64,000 nucleotides of DNA, from NCBI GenBank assembly GCA_050729835.1, contig JBOHLS010000007.1, forward strand, positions 1 to 64,000, given 5' to 3'. The DNA comes from REEB95 sp050729835. GTDB lineage: Bacteria > Pseudomonadota > Alphaproteobacteria > ATCC43930 > CGMCC-115725. Below the pieces are notes generated by a model. That model made no database searches, was not told the origin of the DNA, and saw nothing but the letters and a program-made list of their open reading frames with translations. The translations under genes and the position numbers were made by a program. Below are positions 40,676 to 49,103 of the stretch, in pieces (the first letter of the stretch is position 1; every line of letters starts with the position of its first letter).

Positions 40676-40695
40676 GATTTTCCTACTTTTGGCAA
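40676..40695 (-). promoter_or_regulatory. Conserved 20-mer, copy 3 (upstream of fliL)
   Basis: Minus strand TTGCCAAAAGTAGGAAAATC, four bases before the fliL ATG. It matches copy 2 at 19 of 20 positions and copy 1 at 18. The AT-rich gap after fliJ (40672-40774) also holds CATGATATA just upstream. Confidence 0.6.
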
Positions 40696-40774
40696 TATAT
40701 CATGCCGCAAAACGGGTGACGGCGCAAGGCTTTATCCGCCGAATCCGCCCTGGCGGCCGCGATTTTCCGGCCCA

Positions 40775-41215
40775 TCAGGCCCGCGATTCCTGAGTGAAGA
40801 AACCAGCCCGGGCAATCAGATCGTCGATCTCGCTTTGGCTGCGGCGCAACGCCTCCTCGGCCTCGCGGAGCATCTGTCGTTCCATCAAGATCTCGATCAT
40901 GCGCTTGTTGCGGCGGGCGGCGACCAGATCTGCCCATTCGCGCTCGCAGGCGCCTTCGAGCTGCCGGACCTGTACCTCCTCGCGCGCCACCACATCGGCC
41001 ACCCGGCGGATGAAGGCCGCGACTGACGCCGCCTGGGAGGCGACGACGCCTTGCCGGCCGCCGGTTTCGAGCTGCGTGCGATAGGTATCGCCATATTGCC
41101 GGAGCAGGTTGAGCTTGTGACGCGCGGCGGCGCATTCCTTGGCAAGAACGGCCCAGCGCCGCTGCGCCTCCTCGACCTGACGCTCCGCCAATTTCCCCAC
41201 TGCTTGCAATGCCAT
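40775..41215 (-). CDS. fliJ: Flagellar export protein FliJ
   Basis: 146 residues forming an antiparallel coiled coil (KLAERQVEEAQRRWAVLAKE, RNKRMIEILMERQMLREAEE). FliJ escorts empty chaperones and acts as central stalk of the FliI hexamer. ATG shares its A with the fliI TAA (TAATG at 41215-41217), so it is coupled to fliI. Last gene of the tPilZ-to-fliJ run. Confidence 0.85.
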   Translation of the reverse strand: MALQAVGKLAERQVEEAQRRWAVLAKECAAARHKLNLLRQYGDTYRTQLETGGRQGVVASQAASVAAFIRRVADVVAREEVQVRQLEGACEREWADLVAARRNKRMIEILMERQMLREAEEALRRSQSEIDDLIARAGFFTQESRA

Positions 41216-42576
41216 TAACTCTCTCCTGGTTTACCGAGTATCTGTGAAAGATTTTCGATGCTGCGTGTGAATTTGACGCGCTGGGACATTTCCTGCTGCA
41301 GGAAGCGCTCGAAGGCCGGATGGAGCGCGACGGCGCGGTCGAGCACGGCGTCGTGTCCCGGGCGATAGCCGCCGATCGCGATCATGTCGCGGCTTTCCTC
41401 GTAGCGCGCGTGCAGCTCCCTGAAGTCGCGAGCGGCGGCGAACTGCGCCGACGCCACGACCGAGAACATCACGCGGCTGACCGAGGCGGCGACGTCGATC
41501 GCCGGGAAATGGCCGCGCTCGGCGATGCGCCGCGACAGCACGATGTGCCCGTCGCAGATCGCGCGCGCCGCGTCGGCCACAGGGTCGTTGAGGTCGTCGC
41601 CTTCGACCAGGACGGTATAGAACGCGGTGATGCTGCCGTTGAGCGGACCGCCGGTGCCGGCGCGCTCGACCAGCGACGCCAGCCGGCCGAAGACCGACGG
41701 CGGATAGCCTCGGCTCGACGGCATCTCGCCCACCGCGAGCGCGATCTCGCGCGAGGCGATCGCGAAGCGCGTCAGCGAATCCATCAGCAACAGGACGTTG
41801 CAGCCCTGATCGCGGAAATACTCGGCGATGGTCGACGCCCGCAACGCGCCATGGACGCGGGCCAGCGCCGACTGGTCGGCGGGCACCGCGACGATGACGG
41901 CCTTGGCCAGAGCCTCGGGCGCCAGATTGCGCTCGATGAATTCCTTGATCTCGCGGCCGCGCTCGCCGATCAGGCCGACGACGACGATATCGGCGGCGGT
42001 GTAGCGTGCCATCATGCCCAGCAGCACGCTCTTGCCGACGCCGCTGCCGGCGAACAGACCGAGCCGCGCGCCCTCGCCCACGGTGAACAGCGCGTTGATC
42101 GAGCGAACGCCGACGTCGAGCGGCTGGTCGATGATGGTGCGCGCCATCGGATTGGTCGGACGGCCGAAAAGCGGCATGTGCTCGGTGCAGCGCACCGGCC
42201 CCTTGCCGTCGAGCGGCCGTCCGGCGCCGTCGATGACGCGGCCGAGCAACGCCTTGCCGACCGGCACCTCGGTCGTTGAGCCGGCCGGGATCACGCGCGC
42301 GCCGGCGGCCAGGCCATCGGCATGGCCCTCGACCATAAGAAAGGCGCGGCCGCCGTCGAAACCGATGACCTCGGCCGGCACCAGCCGGCCGTTGGCGCTC
42401 TCGACGAAGCAGCGCTGACCGACGCTGACGCGGATGCCGCGCACTTCCATCACGAAGCCGACGATCCGCGTCAGAATGCCGCTGACGTGCGAGATGTGCT
42501 CGGCGCCCGCGAACCGGCCGCGATAGCGGTGCAAGGCGTCGATCAGGCGATCGTTGGTCTGGGCGCTGAGCTGCAT
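41215..42576 (-). CDS. fliI: Flagellar export ATPase FliI
   Basis: 453 residues. Walker A GLFAGSGVGKSVLL near residue 170, Walker B VLLLMDSLTRFA near 255, and the F1-like block GEMPSSRGYPPSVFGRLASL confirm FliI. It hydrolyses ATP to power export with FliH and FliJ. ATG at 42576, nine bases after the fliH stop. Confidence 0.95.
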   Translation of the reverse strand: MQLSAQTNDRLIDALHRYRGRFAGAEHISHVSGILTRIVGFVMEVRGIRVSVGQRCFVESANGRLVPAEVIGFDGGRAFLMVEGHADGLAAGARVIPAGSTTEVPVGKALLGRVIDGAGRPLDGKGPVRCTEHMPLFGRPTNPMARTIIDQPLDVGVRSINALFTVGEGARLGLFAGSGVGKSVLLGMMARYTAADIVVVGLIGERGREIKEFIERNLAPEALAKAVIVAVPADQSALARVHGALRASTIAEYFRDQGCNVLLLMDSLTRFAIASREIALAVGEMPSSRGYPPSVFGRLASLVERAGTGGPLNGSITAFYTVLVEGDDLNDPVADAARAICDGHIVLSRRIAERGHFPAIDVAASVSRVMFSVVASAQFAAARDFRELHARYEESRDMIAIGGYRPGHDAVLDRAVALHPAFERFLQQEMSQRVKFTRSIENLSQILGKPGES

Positions 42577-42585
42577 CGCGGGCCG

Positions 42586-43347
42586 CTAATCGAACAGCGC
42601 CAGCATGGCTGCGCGCCAGCGTGCCGCCAGCGTCAGATCGCCTTCGAACAGGTTGCTACGCTCGATCCATCGCCGGTCCGGCCGCATCGCGTTGTCGATG
42701 CCGTCCGCCAGAACACGGCAGCCGCCCGCCTCGATCGTCTCGTCCGCGACCAATTCGACCTTGCCGCTTCCGATATCGGGCAGATGCGTGCGTAACGCGG
42801 TGAGGTCGTCGGGATGCAGCAGGACACGCGGCGTTCCGGTATCGATGGGGACTTCCTTCAGGACCTGGCGGATAAGCCCGGCGAGCGCCTCGCGGCTTCG
42901 CGCTACTTCGGCGCCAACTACGCGACGCGCGAGTTCGAGCGCCAGGGCAACGACGGCGTCTTCGACGGCGTCGTCCAGCGCCTTGATTTGACCGCCGAGC
43001 GCATCGAACGCCTTGGCGAAGCGGGCGGCGGCGGCAGCCGCTTCGGCCTCGGCGACGCGCTGACCGGCAGCGTGACCTTCGCCGCGACCTTGGGCTCGTC
43101 CCTCCTCGAGGCCACGCGCCAGGCCCTCGGCATGGCCCGCAGCGGCTTTCTCGGTCCGGAGCGCCTCCAGCGCCGCCGCGGCCGCCGCAGATTCTTCTGC
43201 CGTCGGCGCCGGCGCCGCCGCCGGAGGACGCAGTTCTGGCGCGGCGGGCTTACCCGGCGGGCGTGCCGCGTCGGCTTCGCGGGGATCGAGCGAAGGCGCA
43301 TGCCAACGCGCGACCCGCGCGTCGCGAATTTTCAGCCGCATCGTCAT
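42586..43347 (-). CDS. fliH: Flagellar assembly protein FliH
   Basis: 253 residues. The N-terminal third is Ala/Pro-rich; then a coiled coil with GLARGLEEGRAQGRGEGHAA, the G-x3-G heptad typical of FliH; then the C-terminal LELARRVVGAEVARSREALA and LLHPDDLTALRTHLPD. It regulates FliI. ATG at 43347 overlaps the small membrane protein gene upstream (ATGA). Confidence 0.88.
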   Translation of the reverse strand: MTMRLKIRDARVARWHAPSLDPREADAARPPGKPAAPELRPPAAAPAPTAEESAAAAAALEALRTEKAAAGHAEGLARGLEEGRAQGRGEGHAAGQRVAEAEAAAAAARFAKAFDALGGQIKALDDAVEDAVVALALELARRVVGAEVARSREALAGLIRQVLKEVPIDTGTPRVLLHPDDLTALRTHLPDIGSGKVELVADETIEAGGCRVLADGIDNAMRPDRRWIERSNLFEGDLTLAARWRAAMLALFD

Positions 43348-43649
43348 GGACGTGTGCCGCGCCGCATTACCGTGACACGCGTCCAGCTCCAGATCCGCGC
43401 CAGAATCCAGCGCACGGCATAGAACGCGATATACGCCGCGCAGAGGCCGACGATGCCGATCACCGCATCGGCGAAAAGCCGTGACGCCATCACCGTACCG
43501 GTGCTCCAGGGCGAAAAGCCGTCATCGAACGCGGCGCCTTGCGTGACGAACAGCAGCAACCCGAGCGCCGCGCCGGGCAGGAACAAGCGCAGCACCGACG
43601 GTCTCTTCGCCGTCGATGCCTCGCCTCGCTGCTTGCGCTCGAATGCCAT
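43344..43649 (-). CDS. Unknown small membrane protein between motB and fliH
   Basis: 101 residues with two predicted membrane helices: VLRLFLPGAALGLLLFVTQG (about 19-38) and DAVIGIVGLCAAYIAFYAVR (about 61-80). Both termini are basic (MAFERKQRGE, RVTVMRRGTRP), so they probably face the cytoplasm. It starts 17 bases after the motB stop and overlaps fliH (ATGA), so it belongs to the operon. No family recognised. Position after the stator genes suggests a helper of the stator or export, but this is speculation. Confidence 0.7.
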   Translation of the reverse strand: MAFERKQRGEASTAKRPSVLRLFLPGAALGLLLFVTQGAAFDDGFSPWSTGTVMASRLFADAVIGIVGLCAAYIAFYAVRWILARIWSWTRVTVMRRGTRP

Positions 43650-43666
43650 GACCGACCGCTATGGGC

Positions 43667-44557
43667 TCAGGGATGTCCGCCGACCGACGGCGCGGGAGAA
43701 GTCGGCGGGGTTGCCAGCGCCGACGCAGGTTGTACCGCGGGCGGCGGCGAGTCCCCGAGCAGCGGTACGCCGCCCATTTTCTCTTCATGGTCCGGCGCGA
43801 CAACGATGATCGACACGCGTCGGTTGCGCGCCATGTTCTCGGGCGCATCGTTGGGCGCCACCGGGTGATATTTGCCGTAACCCGCGCCGACCAGCCGCTC
43901 TGGCGCGATGCCGTCGGCAACGAAGCGCTTGACCACCGATATCGCCCGCGTCGCCGACAGGTCCCAGTTGGAATCGAATTGGCTGGTGTGGATGGGAGCG
44001 TCGTCGGTGAAGCCGTTGACCTGGACGGTATAAGGAACGTCCGCCAAGGCCTTGCCGACCTGATCGAGGATGGTCAGCGCCTGCGGCGTCAACGTGGCGC
44101 TACCGCTGGAAAACAGCAGGGTCGCATTGATGTCGATGATCACGCCGTTCGGCCGGCGGGTGACGTGGATCAGGTCTTTCTGGATGAGGCCATGGAATTG
44201 GCTCGACAGCCGGTCATAGACCTTTTGGAGTTGACGGATGCGCTGCTCGATCTGGTTTTGCAGTTGCGGCGAAATATTGCGCTGCGGCACCGGCACCGGC
44301 GCGGGCAGATGATCGAACAGACCGCCCTGCTTCGGCTGCAGGCCGGAGTCCTCGTGCACCATCTTGCCGAGGAACGCCTCGGCGAAGACCTGCTGCAGAA
44401 CGCGGTATTTCGAGGTGTTGACGCTCGAAATCGCATAAAGCATCACGAACGTGGCGAACAGCAACGTCATGAAATCGGCATAAGAAATGATCCAGCGATC
44501 GAGATTCTCGTGCCGCTCTTCGTAGCGCCGGCGCCTGGGATGCTTGGGATACTCCAT
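43667..44557 (-). CDS. motB: Flagellar stator protein, MotB family
   Basis: 296 residues. WIISYADFMTLLFATFVMLY is the membrane helix with the proton-carrying Asp28 in YADFMTLL; the C-terminal OmpA-like peptidoglycan-binding domain spans about 150-270 (VNGFTDDAPI, NWDLSATRAISVVKRFV, RNRRVSIIV), followed by a Pro/Ala tail. It anchors the stator to the wall. ATG at 44557, 14 bases after the motA stop. Confidence 0.92.
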   Translation of the reverse strand: MEYPKHPRRRRYEERHENLDRWIISYADFMTLLFATFVMLYAISSVNTSKYRVLQQVFAEAFLGKMVHEDSGLQPKQGGLFDHLPAPVPVPQRNISPQLQNQIEQRIRQLQKVYDRLSSQFHGLIQKDLIHVTRRPNGVIIDINATLLFSSGSATLTPQALTILDQVGKALADVPYTVQVNGFTDDAPIHTSQFDSNWDLSATRAISVVKRFVADGIAPERLVGAGYGKYHPVAPNDAPENMARNRRVSIIVVAPDHEEKMGGVPLLGDSPPPAVQPASALATPPTSPAPSVGGHP

Positions 44558-44571
44558 GGTATGTCCCGTAA

Positions 44572-45429
44572 TCAGGCCGATTGCCGCTCGTCGGTCGGCG
44601 AATCCTTGAAATCCTCCTCCAGGCCTTCTTCGTCGCCGTCGTCGCCGCCTTCGCCACCCGACCCGGTCTTGACGGTCTCGATCTCGCCATCATGCATGAA
44701 GCTTGCGAGCTTCATGCCGAGATGGAGACGCGGCTCGGAGGTGGCAATGCCGAGCAGGCCCTCGATGATGATTTCCTGGTGCCGCACGCCGCGGCGGATG
44801 ATCGTGCGCAGCTTGTTGGCGATCGGCAGGTACAGCAAATTCGCCGAGCCAACGCCATAGATCGTGGCGACGAACGCGGTGGCGATACCCTTGCCGAGGC
44901 TGGCCGGGTCGTCGAGATGCGACATGGTCGTGATCAGGCCGAGGATCGCGCCGATGATACCGATGGTCGGCGCATAGCCCGCCATCTGCTCGAAGACGCG
45001 TGCCGCGCCCATCTCGTATTCCTCGCGACCGTGGAGCTTGGTCTCGAGGATGGCGCGCACCGTCGGCGGCGGAATGCCGTCGATCACCAGGTTGAGTGCC
45101 TCCTTGAGAAAACCGTCGCGCTCATCGTTGGCGATCGGCTCAAGGGCGAGCACGCCTTCGCGGCGCGCGATCTGGGCCCAATCGAGAATCCAATCGACGA
45201 GCTTCGCGCTCTCGAAGGCCGGCGGAAAGAAAACCCAGGGCAATATCCGGAAGGCGCGAAAAAAGACCCGCGGCGGCGTCTGCAGCAGGATCGCGCCGAC
45301 GGTGCCGCCGATGACGATCAGGAAAGCCGGAAAGTGCACCAGAGCGAGGAGGTTCCCGCCATCGAGCCCCATCGTGACCGTCACCGAGACGAAGCCGAGC
45401 ACCAAGCCGAAGATGGAAAGCAGGTCCAT
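44572..45429 (-). CDS. motA: Flagellar stator protein, MotA/PomA family
   Basis: 285 residues, with LGFVSVTVTMGLDGGNLLAL, LIVIGGTVGAILLQTPP, YAPTIGIIGAILGLITTMSH and FVATIYGVGSANLLYLPIAN marking the four helices of the MotA/PomA family; PomA/MotC subtype by size and gene order. The last 30 residues form a highly acidic tail (SGGEGGDDGDEEGLEEDFKD) that standard MotA lacks. Coupling ion cannot be settled from this; the Asp partner is in the MotB gene. ATG at 45429, four bases after the fliA stop. Confidence 0.9.
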   Translation of the reverse strand: MDLLSIFGLVLGFVSVTVTMGLDGGNLLALVHFPAFLIVIGGTVGAILLQTPPRVFFRAFRILPWVFFPPAFESAKLVDWILDWAQIARREGVLALEPIANDERDGFLKEALNLVIDGIPPPTVRAILETKLHGREEYEMGAARVFEQMAGYAPTIGIIGAILGLITTMSHLDDPASLGKGIATAFVATIYGVGSANLLYLPIANKLRTIIRRGVRHQEIIIEGLLGIATSEPRLHLGMKLASFMHDGEIETVKTGSGGEGGDDGDEEGLEEDFKDSPTDERQSA

Positions 45430-45433
45430 GGTC

Positions 45434-46189
45434 TTATTCTCCTTCCCTGCCGGTGAGTACGTGCGCGGCGGCTTCCCAGCTCGAGAGTCGTGCCCGCAAC
45501 GCGAGGAGCGCGCGACCGTGAAGGCGGCAAACCGTCGATTTGTCGAGCGTCAGGACGGCGCCGACCTCGTCCATATTAAGGTCGTGCTCGTAGTAAAGGC
45601 TCAGCACCAGGCGCTCGCGCTCGGGCAGATTCGACACCGCCTCGCTGAGCGTCGTGGCGATGCGGTCGCGGTCGATGCTGCGCTCCTGATCGCCGTCAGC
45701 CTGGGCGGCCTGATCGAGCTCGGCGCCGGCGACGTCGAGCGGCAAAAGCCTGATCAGCGCCGCGTCGGTCAGAATGCGCTGATAGCGCTCGAGCGAGATG
45801 CCCATCTGGGCCGCGACCTCTTCGTCCGTCGCCGCCCGCCCCAGCCGCCCCTCGACGGCACGCATGGCCATCGCCGCAACGCGCACCCGGCGCGCGATCG
45901 ACGCCGAAGGCAACGCAGCCCGGCGCGCCTCGTCGATCATCGCATTGACGACGATCCGGCGCGTGCGGCGGTCGTATTCGACCATGCCGAGGCCGGCGCG
46001 AACGACGCGGAGCAGCGCCATCATGCCGGCCTGAACAAGATCCTCAACGTCGACGCTGGCCGGCAGCCGGGATTTCAAATGCAACGCCGACGCCTTCACG
46101 CTGGGCATGAAGCGGCGCAACAGATCGCCCTCGTCGATCGTCGAGGCGAGCGTCGCGGCATAGCGCGACAGTTCGGAGGTCACCGCCAC
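45434..46189 (-). CDS. fliA: RNA polymerase sigma-28 factor FliA
   Basis: 251 residues. Region 2 (LPASVDVEDLVQAGMMALLR), region 3 (AVEGRLGRAATDEEVAAQMG) and region 4 (LPERERLVLSLYYEHDLNMD then EVGAVLTLDKSTVCRLHGRA) are all present. It directs late flagellar transcription and is held by FlgM (13742-14071). ATG at 46189, 45 bases after the flhA stop. Being inside the middle-gene run fits a hierarchy in which FliA is made with the export apparatus. Confidence 0.9.
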   Translation of the reverse strand: MAVTSELSRYAATLASTIDEGDLLRRFMPSVKASALHLKSRLPASVDVEDLVQAGMMALLRVVRAGLGMVEYDRRTRRIVVNAMIDEARRAALPSASIARRVRVAAMAMRAVEGRLGRAATDEEVAAQMGISLERYQRILTDAALIRLLPLDVAGAELDQAAQADGDQERSIDRDRIATTLSEAVSNLPERERLVLSLYYEHDLNMDEVGAVLTLDKSTVCRLHGRALLALRARLSSWEAAAHVLTGREGE

Positions 46190-46234
46190 AGGAAGCCTCC
46201 GTCGCCGGATACGGCCGCGGTGGCCAATTTCGCA

Positions 46235-48355
46235 TCAAGCCGCGGCATCGCTGCCCCTTTCCGGCTTGCGGCCGATGACCTCGGTCACGCGGATGCGTTT
46301 CTCGGGCGGTATCTCGGCGTAGGACACGATCCGGAGCCGTGGCCGCACCACCATCAGGGTCTGCGCCACCAGCGGACGCAGCTCGGGCCGCACCAGGATG
46401 GCGGGCGGACGACCTTCGGCCTCCCAGCGCACCGCCAGCGCGCCGGCGGTTTCCCGCAGCTTCGCGGCGATTGAGGGCTCGATGGCGAAGGCTGTGTTGC
46501 CCTCCGACGGCAGTTTGAGCGTCTGCTGCAGTAGTTTTTCGAGCTCGCCGTCGAGGACCGCGGCGCGGATCTCGTCGACGGCGCCGAAGGCGCTTTGGAC
46601 AATGAAACGGCCGAGCCGCTGCCGCACTGCCTCGACGAGCCTGCTCGCATCCTGGGTCGCGGCGCCTTCATCGAGTAACGCCGTCACGATGCCGCGCAAG
46701 TCGCGCAACGGCACGCGCTCGGCGAGCAGCGCGCGCATCACCTTATAGACGATCGCCGGCGACAGCAGCTTGGGAGTCAGCTCCTCGACCAGCTTCGGCG
46801 CCTGCTTGGCGAAGACGGCCAGCAAGCCGTCCATCTCGCTCCGGCCGAAAATCTCGTCGACGTGATCGCGCAGAACGCGCTCGAAATGCGTCGCCATGAC
46901 GACCGCGGCGTCGAAGACCGCATAGCCGGAGGCGCGCGCCTGGTCGGCGACACTCGGCGCGATCCACAGGGCCGGCCTGCCGAAGGCCGGGTCGCGCGTC
47001 GGCGTTCCCGGCACCTGCGCCGTCGCCTTGTCGGCGCCGATCGCCAGCAAGCGATCGGGCTGCACCTCCGCCGCGGCGCGCTCGACGCCGTGAACCAGGA
47101 TGCGATAGCCGATCGGCCGCAGATCGGGATTGTCCCTGACATGAACGGCGGGAACGAGGAAGCCGTACTCGCGCGACAGCAACTTGCGCACGCCTTTGAG
47201 CCGCGGCAGCAGGCCGCCGTCGCGCTCCTTGCTCACCAAGCCGACCAGGCGGTAGCCCACCTCGATCGCCAGCGGCTCGACCACCTCGACGACGTTGACG
47301 TCGATCTCCTCGGGTTCTGGCGGCCCCGCCGCCTTCGGCGCGACCGCGGCGACCGTCCGCTGCCGCAGGATCAGCCAGCCGGTGCCGCCGAGCAGCGCCG
47401 CGAAGCTGAGGAATGGCAGATGCGGCATGCCGGGAATGATTCCGAACAGCCCGACGATGCCGGAGGCGAGCAGCCAGACCTTGGGATAGGCGGCGAACTG
47501 CTCGACCACCTGGCGGCCGATATCGGCGCCGGTCGACACGCGGCTTACCACCACGCCGGCGGCGGACGAGATCACCAGCGCGGGAATCTGCGCCACCAAG
47601 CCGTCGCCGACGGTCAGCAACGCGTAATTCGCCGACGCCGCGCTCAAATCCATGCCGTGCTGCCAGACGCCGATGAGCAGGCCACCGATCATGTTGATGA
47701 ACAGGATGAGGATCGCGGCGATGGCGTCGCCGCGGACGAATTTGCTGGCGCCGTCCATCGCGCCGAAGAAATCGGCCTCGTGCGTGACCTGCTCGCGCCG
47801 CCGGATGGCTTCTTCCTGGCCGATCAGGCCGGCGTTGAGATCGGCGTCGATCGCCATCTGCTTGCCGGGCATGCCGTCGAGGACGAAGCGGGCGGCGACC
47901 TCGGCGATGCGGCCGGAGCCCTTGGTCAGAACGATGAAATTGATCAGCACGAGAATGGTGAAAACGGCGATGCCGACCGCGAAATTGCCGCCGACGACGA
48001 AGCTGCCGAACGATTCGATGACGCGTCCGGCCGCGTTGGTGCCCATGTAACCGTCGAGCAGGATCACGCGCGCCGCCGCCACGTTCAACGACAGCCGCAT
48101 GAGCGTGGTCACCAGCAGCAGCGTGGGGAACGACGAGAAATCGGTCGATCGCGCGGTGTAAAGCGCCGCGAGCAGCGTCATCAACGCCAGAGAAATATTG
48201 AACGTGAACAGAAAATCGAGGACGAACGGCGGCAGCGGCACGACCACCATCGTGAGGATGAGCACGAAGGCGGCCGGACCCGCCAGTGACGGCAGATGCC
48301 GGCGCCATGAGACGAGCCCCAGGCCGGTAGCGACTTTGGCGACTTGCGCCGTCAT
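46235..48355 (-). CDS. flhA: Flagellar export gate protein FlhA
   Basis: 706 residues. Eight membrane helices in the N-terminal half (LILTMVVVPLPPFVLDFLF, FIVLTKGSGRIAEVAARFVL with DGMPGKQMAIDADLNAGL, the FHIPEP-type loop), then the cytoplasmic ring domain (EYGFLVPAVHVRDNPDLRPI, ALLAERVPLRDLRGIVTALL). ATG at 48355 overlaps the fliQ stop (ATGA). It forms the nonameric export ring that receives chaperone-bound cargo. Confidence 0.95.
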   Translation of the reverse strand: MTAQVAKVATGLGLVSWRRHLPSLAGPAAFVLILTMVVVPLPPFVLDFLFTFNISLALMTLLAALYTARSTDFSSFPTLLLVTTLMRLSLNVAAARVILLDGYMGTNAAGRVIESFGSFVVGGNFAVGIAVFTILVLINFIVLTKGSGRIAEVAARFVLDGMPGKQMAIDADLNAGLIGQEEAIRRREQVTHEADFFGAMDGASKFVRGDAIAAILILFINMIGGLLIGVWQHGMDLSAASANYALLTVGDGLVAQIPALVISSAAGVVVSRVSTGADIGRQVVEQFAAYPKVWLLASGIVGLFGIIPGMPHLPFLSFAALLGGTGWLILRQRTVAAVAPKAAGPPEPEEIDVNVVEVVEPLAIEVGYRLVGLVSKERDGGLLPRLKGVRKLLSREYGFLVPAVHVRDNPDLRPIGYRILVHGVERAAAEVQPDRLLAIGADKATAQVPGTPTRDPAFGRPALWIAPSVADQARASGYAVFDAAVVMATHFERVLRDHVDEIFGRSEMDGLLAVFAKQAPKLVEELTPKLLSPAIVYKVMRALLAERVPLRDLRGIVTALLDEGAATQDASRLVEAVRQRLGRFIVQSAFGAVDEIRAAVLDGELEKLLQQTLKLPSEGNTAFAIEPSIAAKLRETAGALAVRWEAEGRPPAILVRPELRPLVAQTLMVVRPRLRIVSYAEIPPEKRIRVTEVIGRKPERGSDAAA

Positions 48356-48624
48356 GATCCGGGACCTAGAGGCCCGCTCAAGATGGTCACGAAGAACGCC
48401 TCGAGTTGACGCAGGAGCCACGGCCCGCCCAAGGCGAGGACGATGACGGCGCTGAGGAACTTGGGCACGAAGCTGAGCGTCGCCTCATTGATCTGGGTCA
48501 CCGCCTGTAGGATGCTGACGACGATGCCGACCGACATGATCGAGCCGAGGATCGGCCCGGCGACGAGAACGATCGTCTCCAGAGTGCCGTGGCCGGCCGC
48601 CGCCATCGAGACTGGGCCGCCCAT
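48352..48624 (-). CDS. fliQ: FliQ, second and more canonical copy
   Basis: 90 residues with two helices; SILQAVTQINEATLSFVPKF then LSAVIVLALGGPWLLRQLEA is almost the textbook FliQ sequence. ATG at 48624 shares its A with the fliN TAA (TAATG) and its stop overlaps flhA (ATGA), so it is firmly part of fliM-N-Q-flhA. With the copy at 38672-38944 this island encodes two FliQ subunits. Confidence 0.9.
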   Translation of the reverse strand: MGGPVSMAAAGHGTLETIVLVAGPILGSIMSVGIVVSILQAVTQINEATLSFVPKFLSAVIVLALGGPWLLRQLEAFFVTILSGPLGPGS

Positions 48625-49103
48625 TAGCGCAACCGCTTCAGCCGCTCGGCCTGGCTGACGACGTCGGTGACCCGGATGCCCATCTTCTCGTCGTTGACGA
48701 CGACGACTTCGCCGCGCGCGATCAGCACGCCGTTGACGCGGATGTCGAGCGGCGCGGTCGCCGGCCGGTCGAGCTCGACCAGCGATCCGTGCCCGAGTTG
48801 GACGAGATGCCGGAGCGAAATGTCGGCGCGGCCGACCTCCACCGACATGCGGACCGGGATGTCCATCACCAGGTCGAAATGCGCCGAATCGACTTTTTGC
48901 GCGCCACCAAGCGGCTCGATGGCGGCCGGCGCCTCGGAGCCGGCGGCGCTGGTGAGCGCGTCGAGATCGGGCAGCGGGCTTGGCGTCGCGCTGGCGTCGT
49001 CGGCGGCCTTGCGCGCCCGTTGCGGATCGGGGCGGTCGATCGTCTCCGGCGATTCGGCGGTGCGCGGCGCGCCGCCAGTTCCGTTGCTGGTGTCGGTACT
49101 CAT
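48624..49103 (-). CDS. fliN: Flagellar motor switch protein FliN
   Basis: 159 residues. A long Ala/Pro/Asp-rich N-terminal extension (about 1-72) precedes the C-ring SpoA domain: LVMDIPVRMSVEVGRADISL, LVQLGHGSLVELDRPATAPL and VNDEKMGIRVTDVVSQAERL. ATG at 49103 overlaps the fliM stop (ATGA). FliN forms the base of the C-ring and binds FliH. Confidence 0.93.
   Translation of the reverse strand: MSTDTSNGTGGAPRTAESPETIDRPDPQRARKAADDASATPSPLPDLDALTSAAGSEAPAAIEPLGGAQKVDSAHFDLVMDIPVRMSVEVGRADISLRHLVQLGHGSLVELDRPATAPLDIRVNGVLIARGEVVVVNDEKMGIRVTDVVSQAERLKRLR

Noticed and set aside
46862..48289. Plus-strand frame of 475 codons opposite flhA
   Set aside because: Antisense of flhA with no ribosome binding site or recognisable domain.
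46743..48308. Second minus-strand frame of about 521 codons overlapping flhA
   Set aside because: Shifted reading of flhA; extreme Arg/His/Gly content, no motif.
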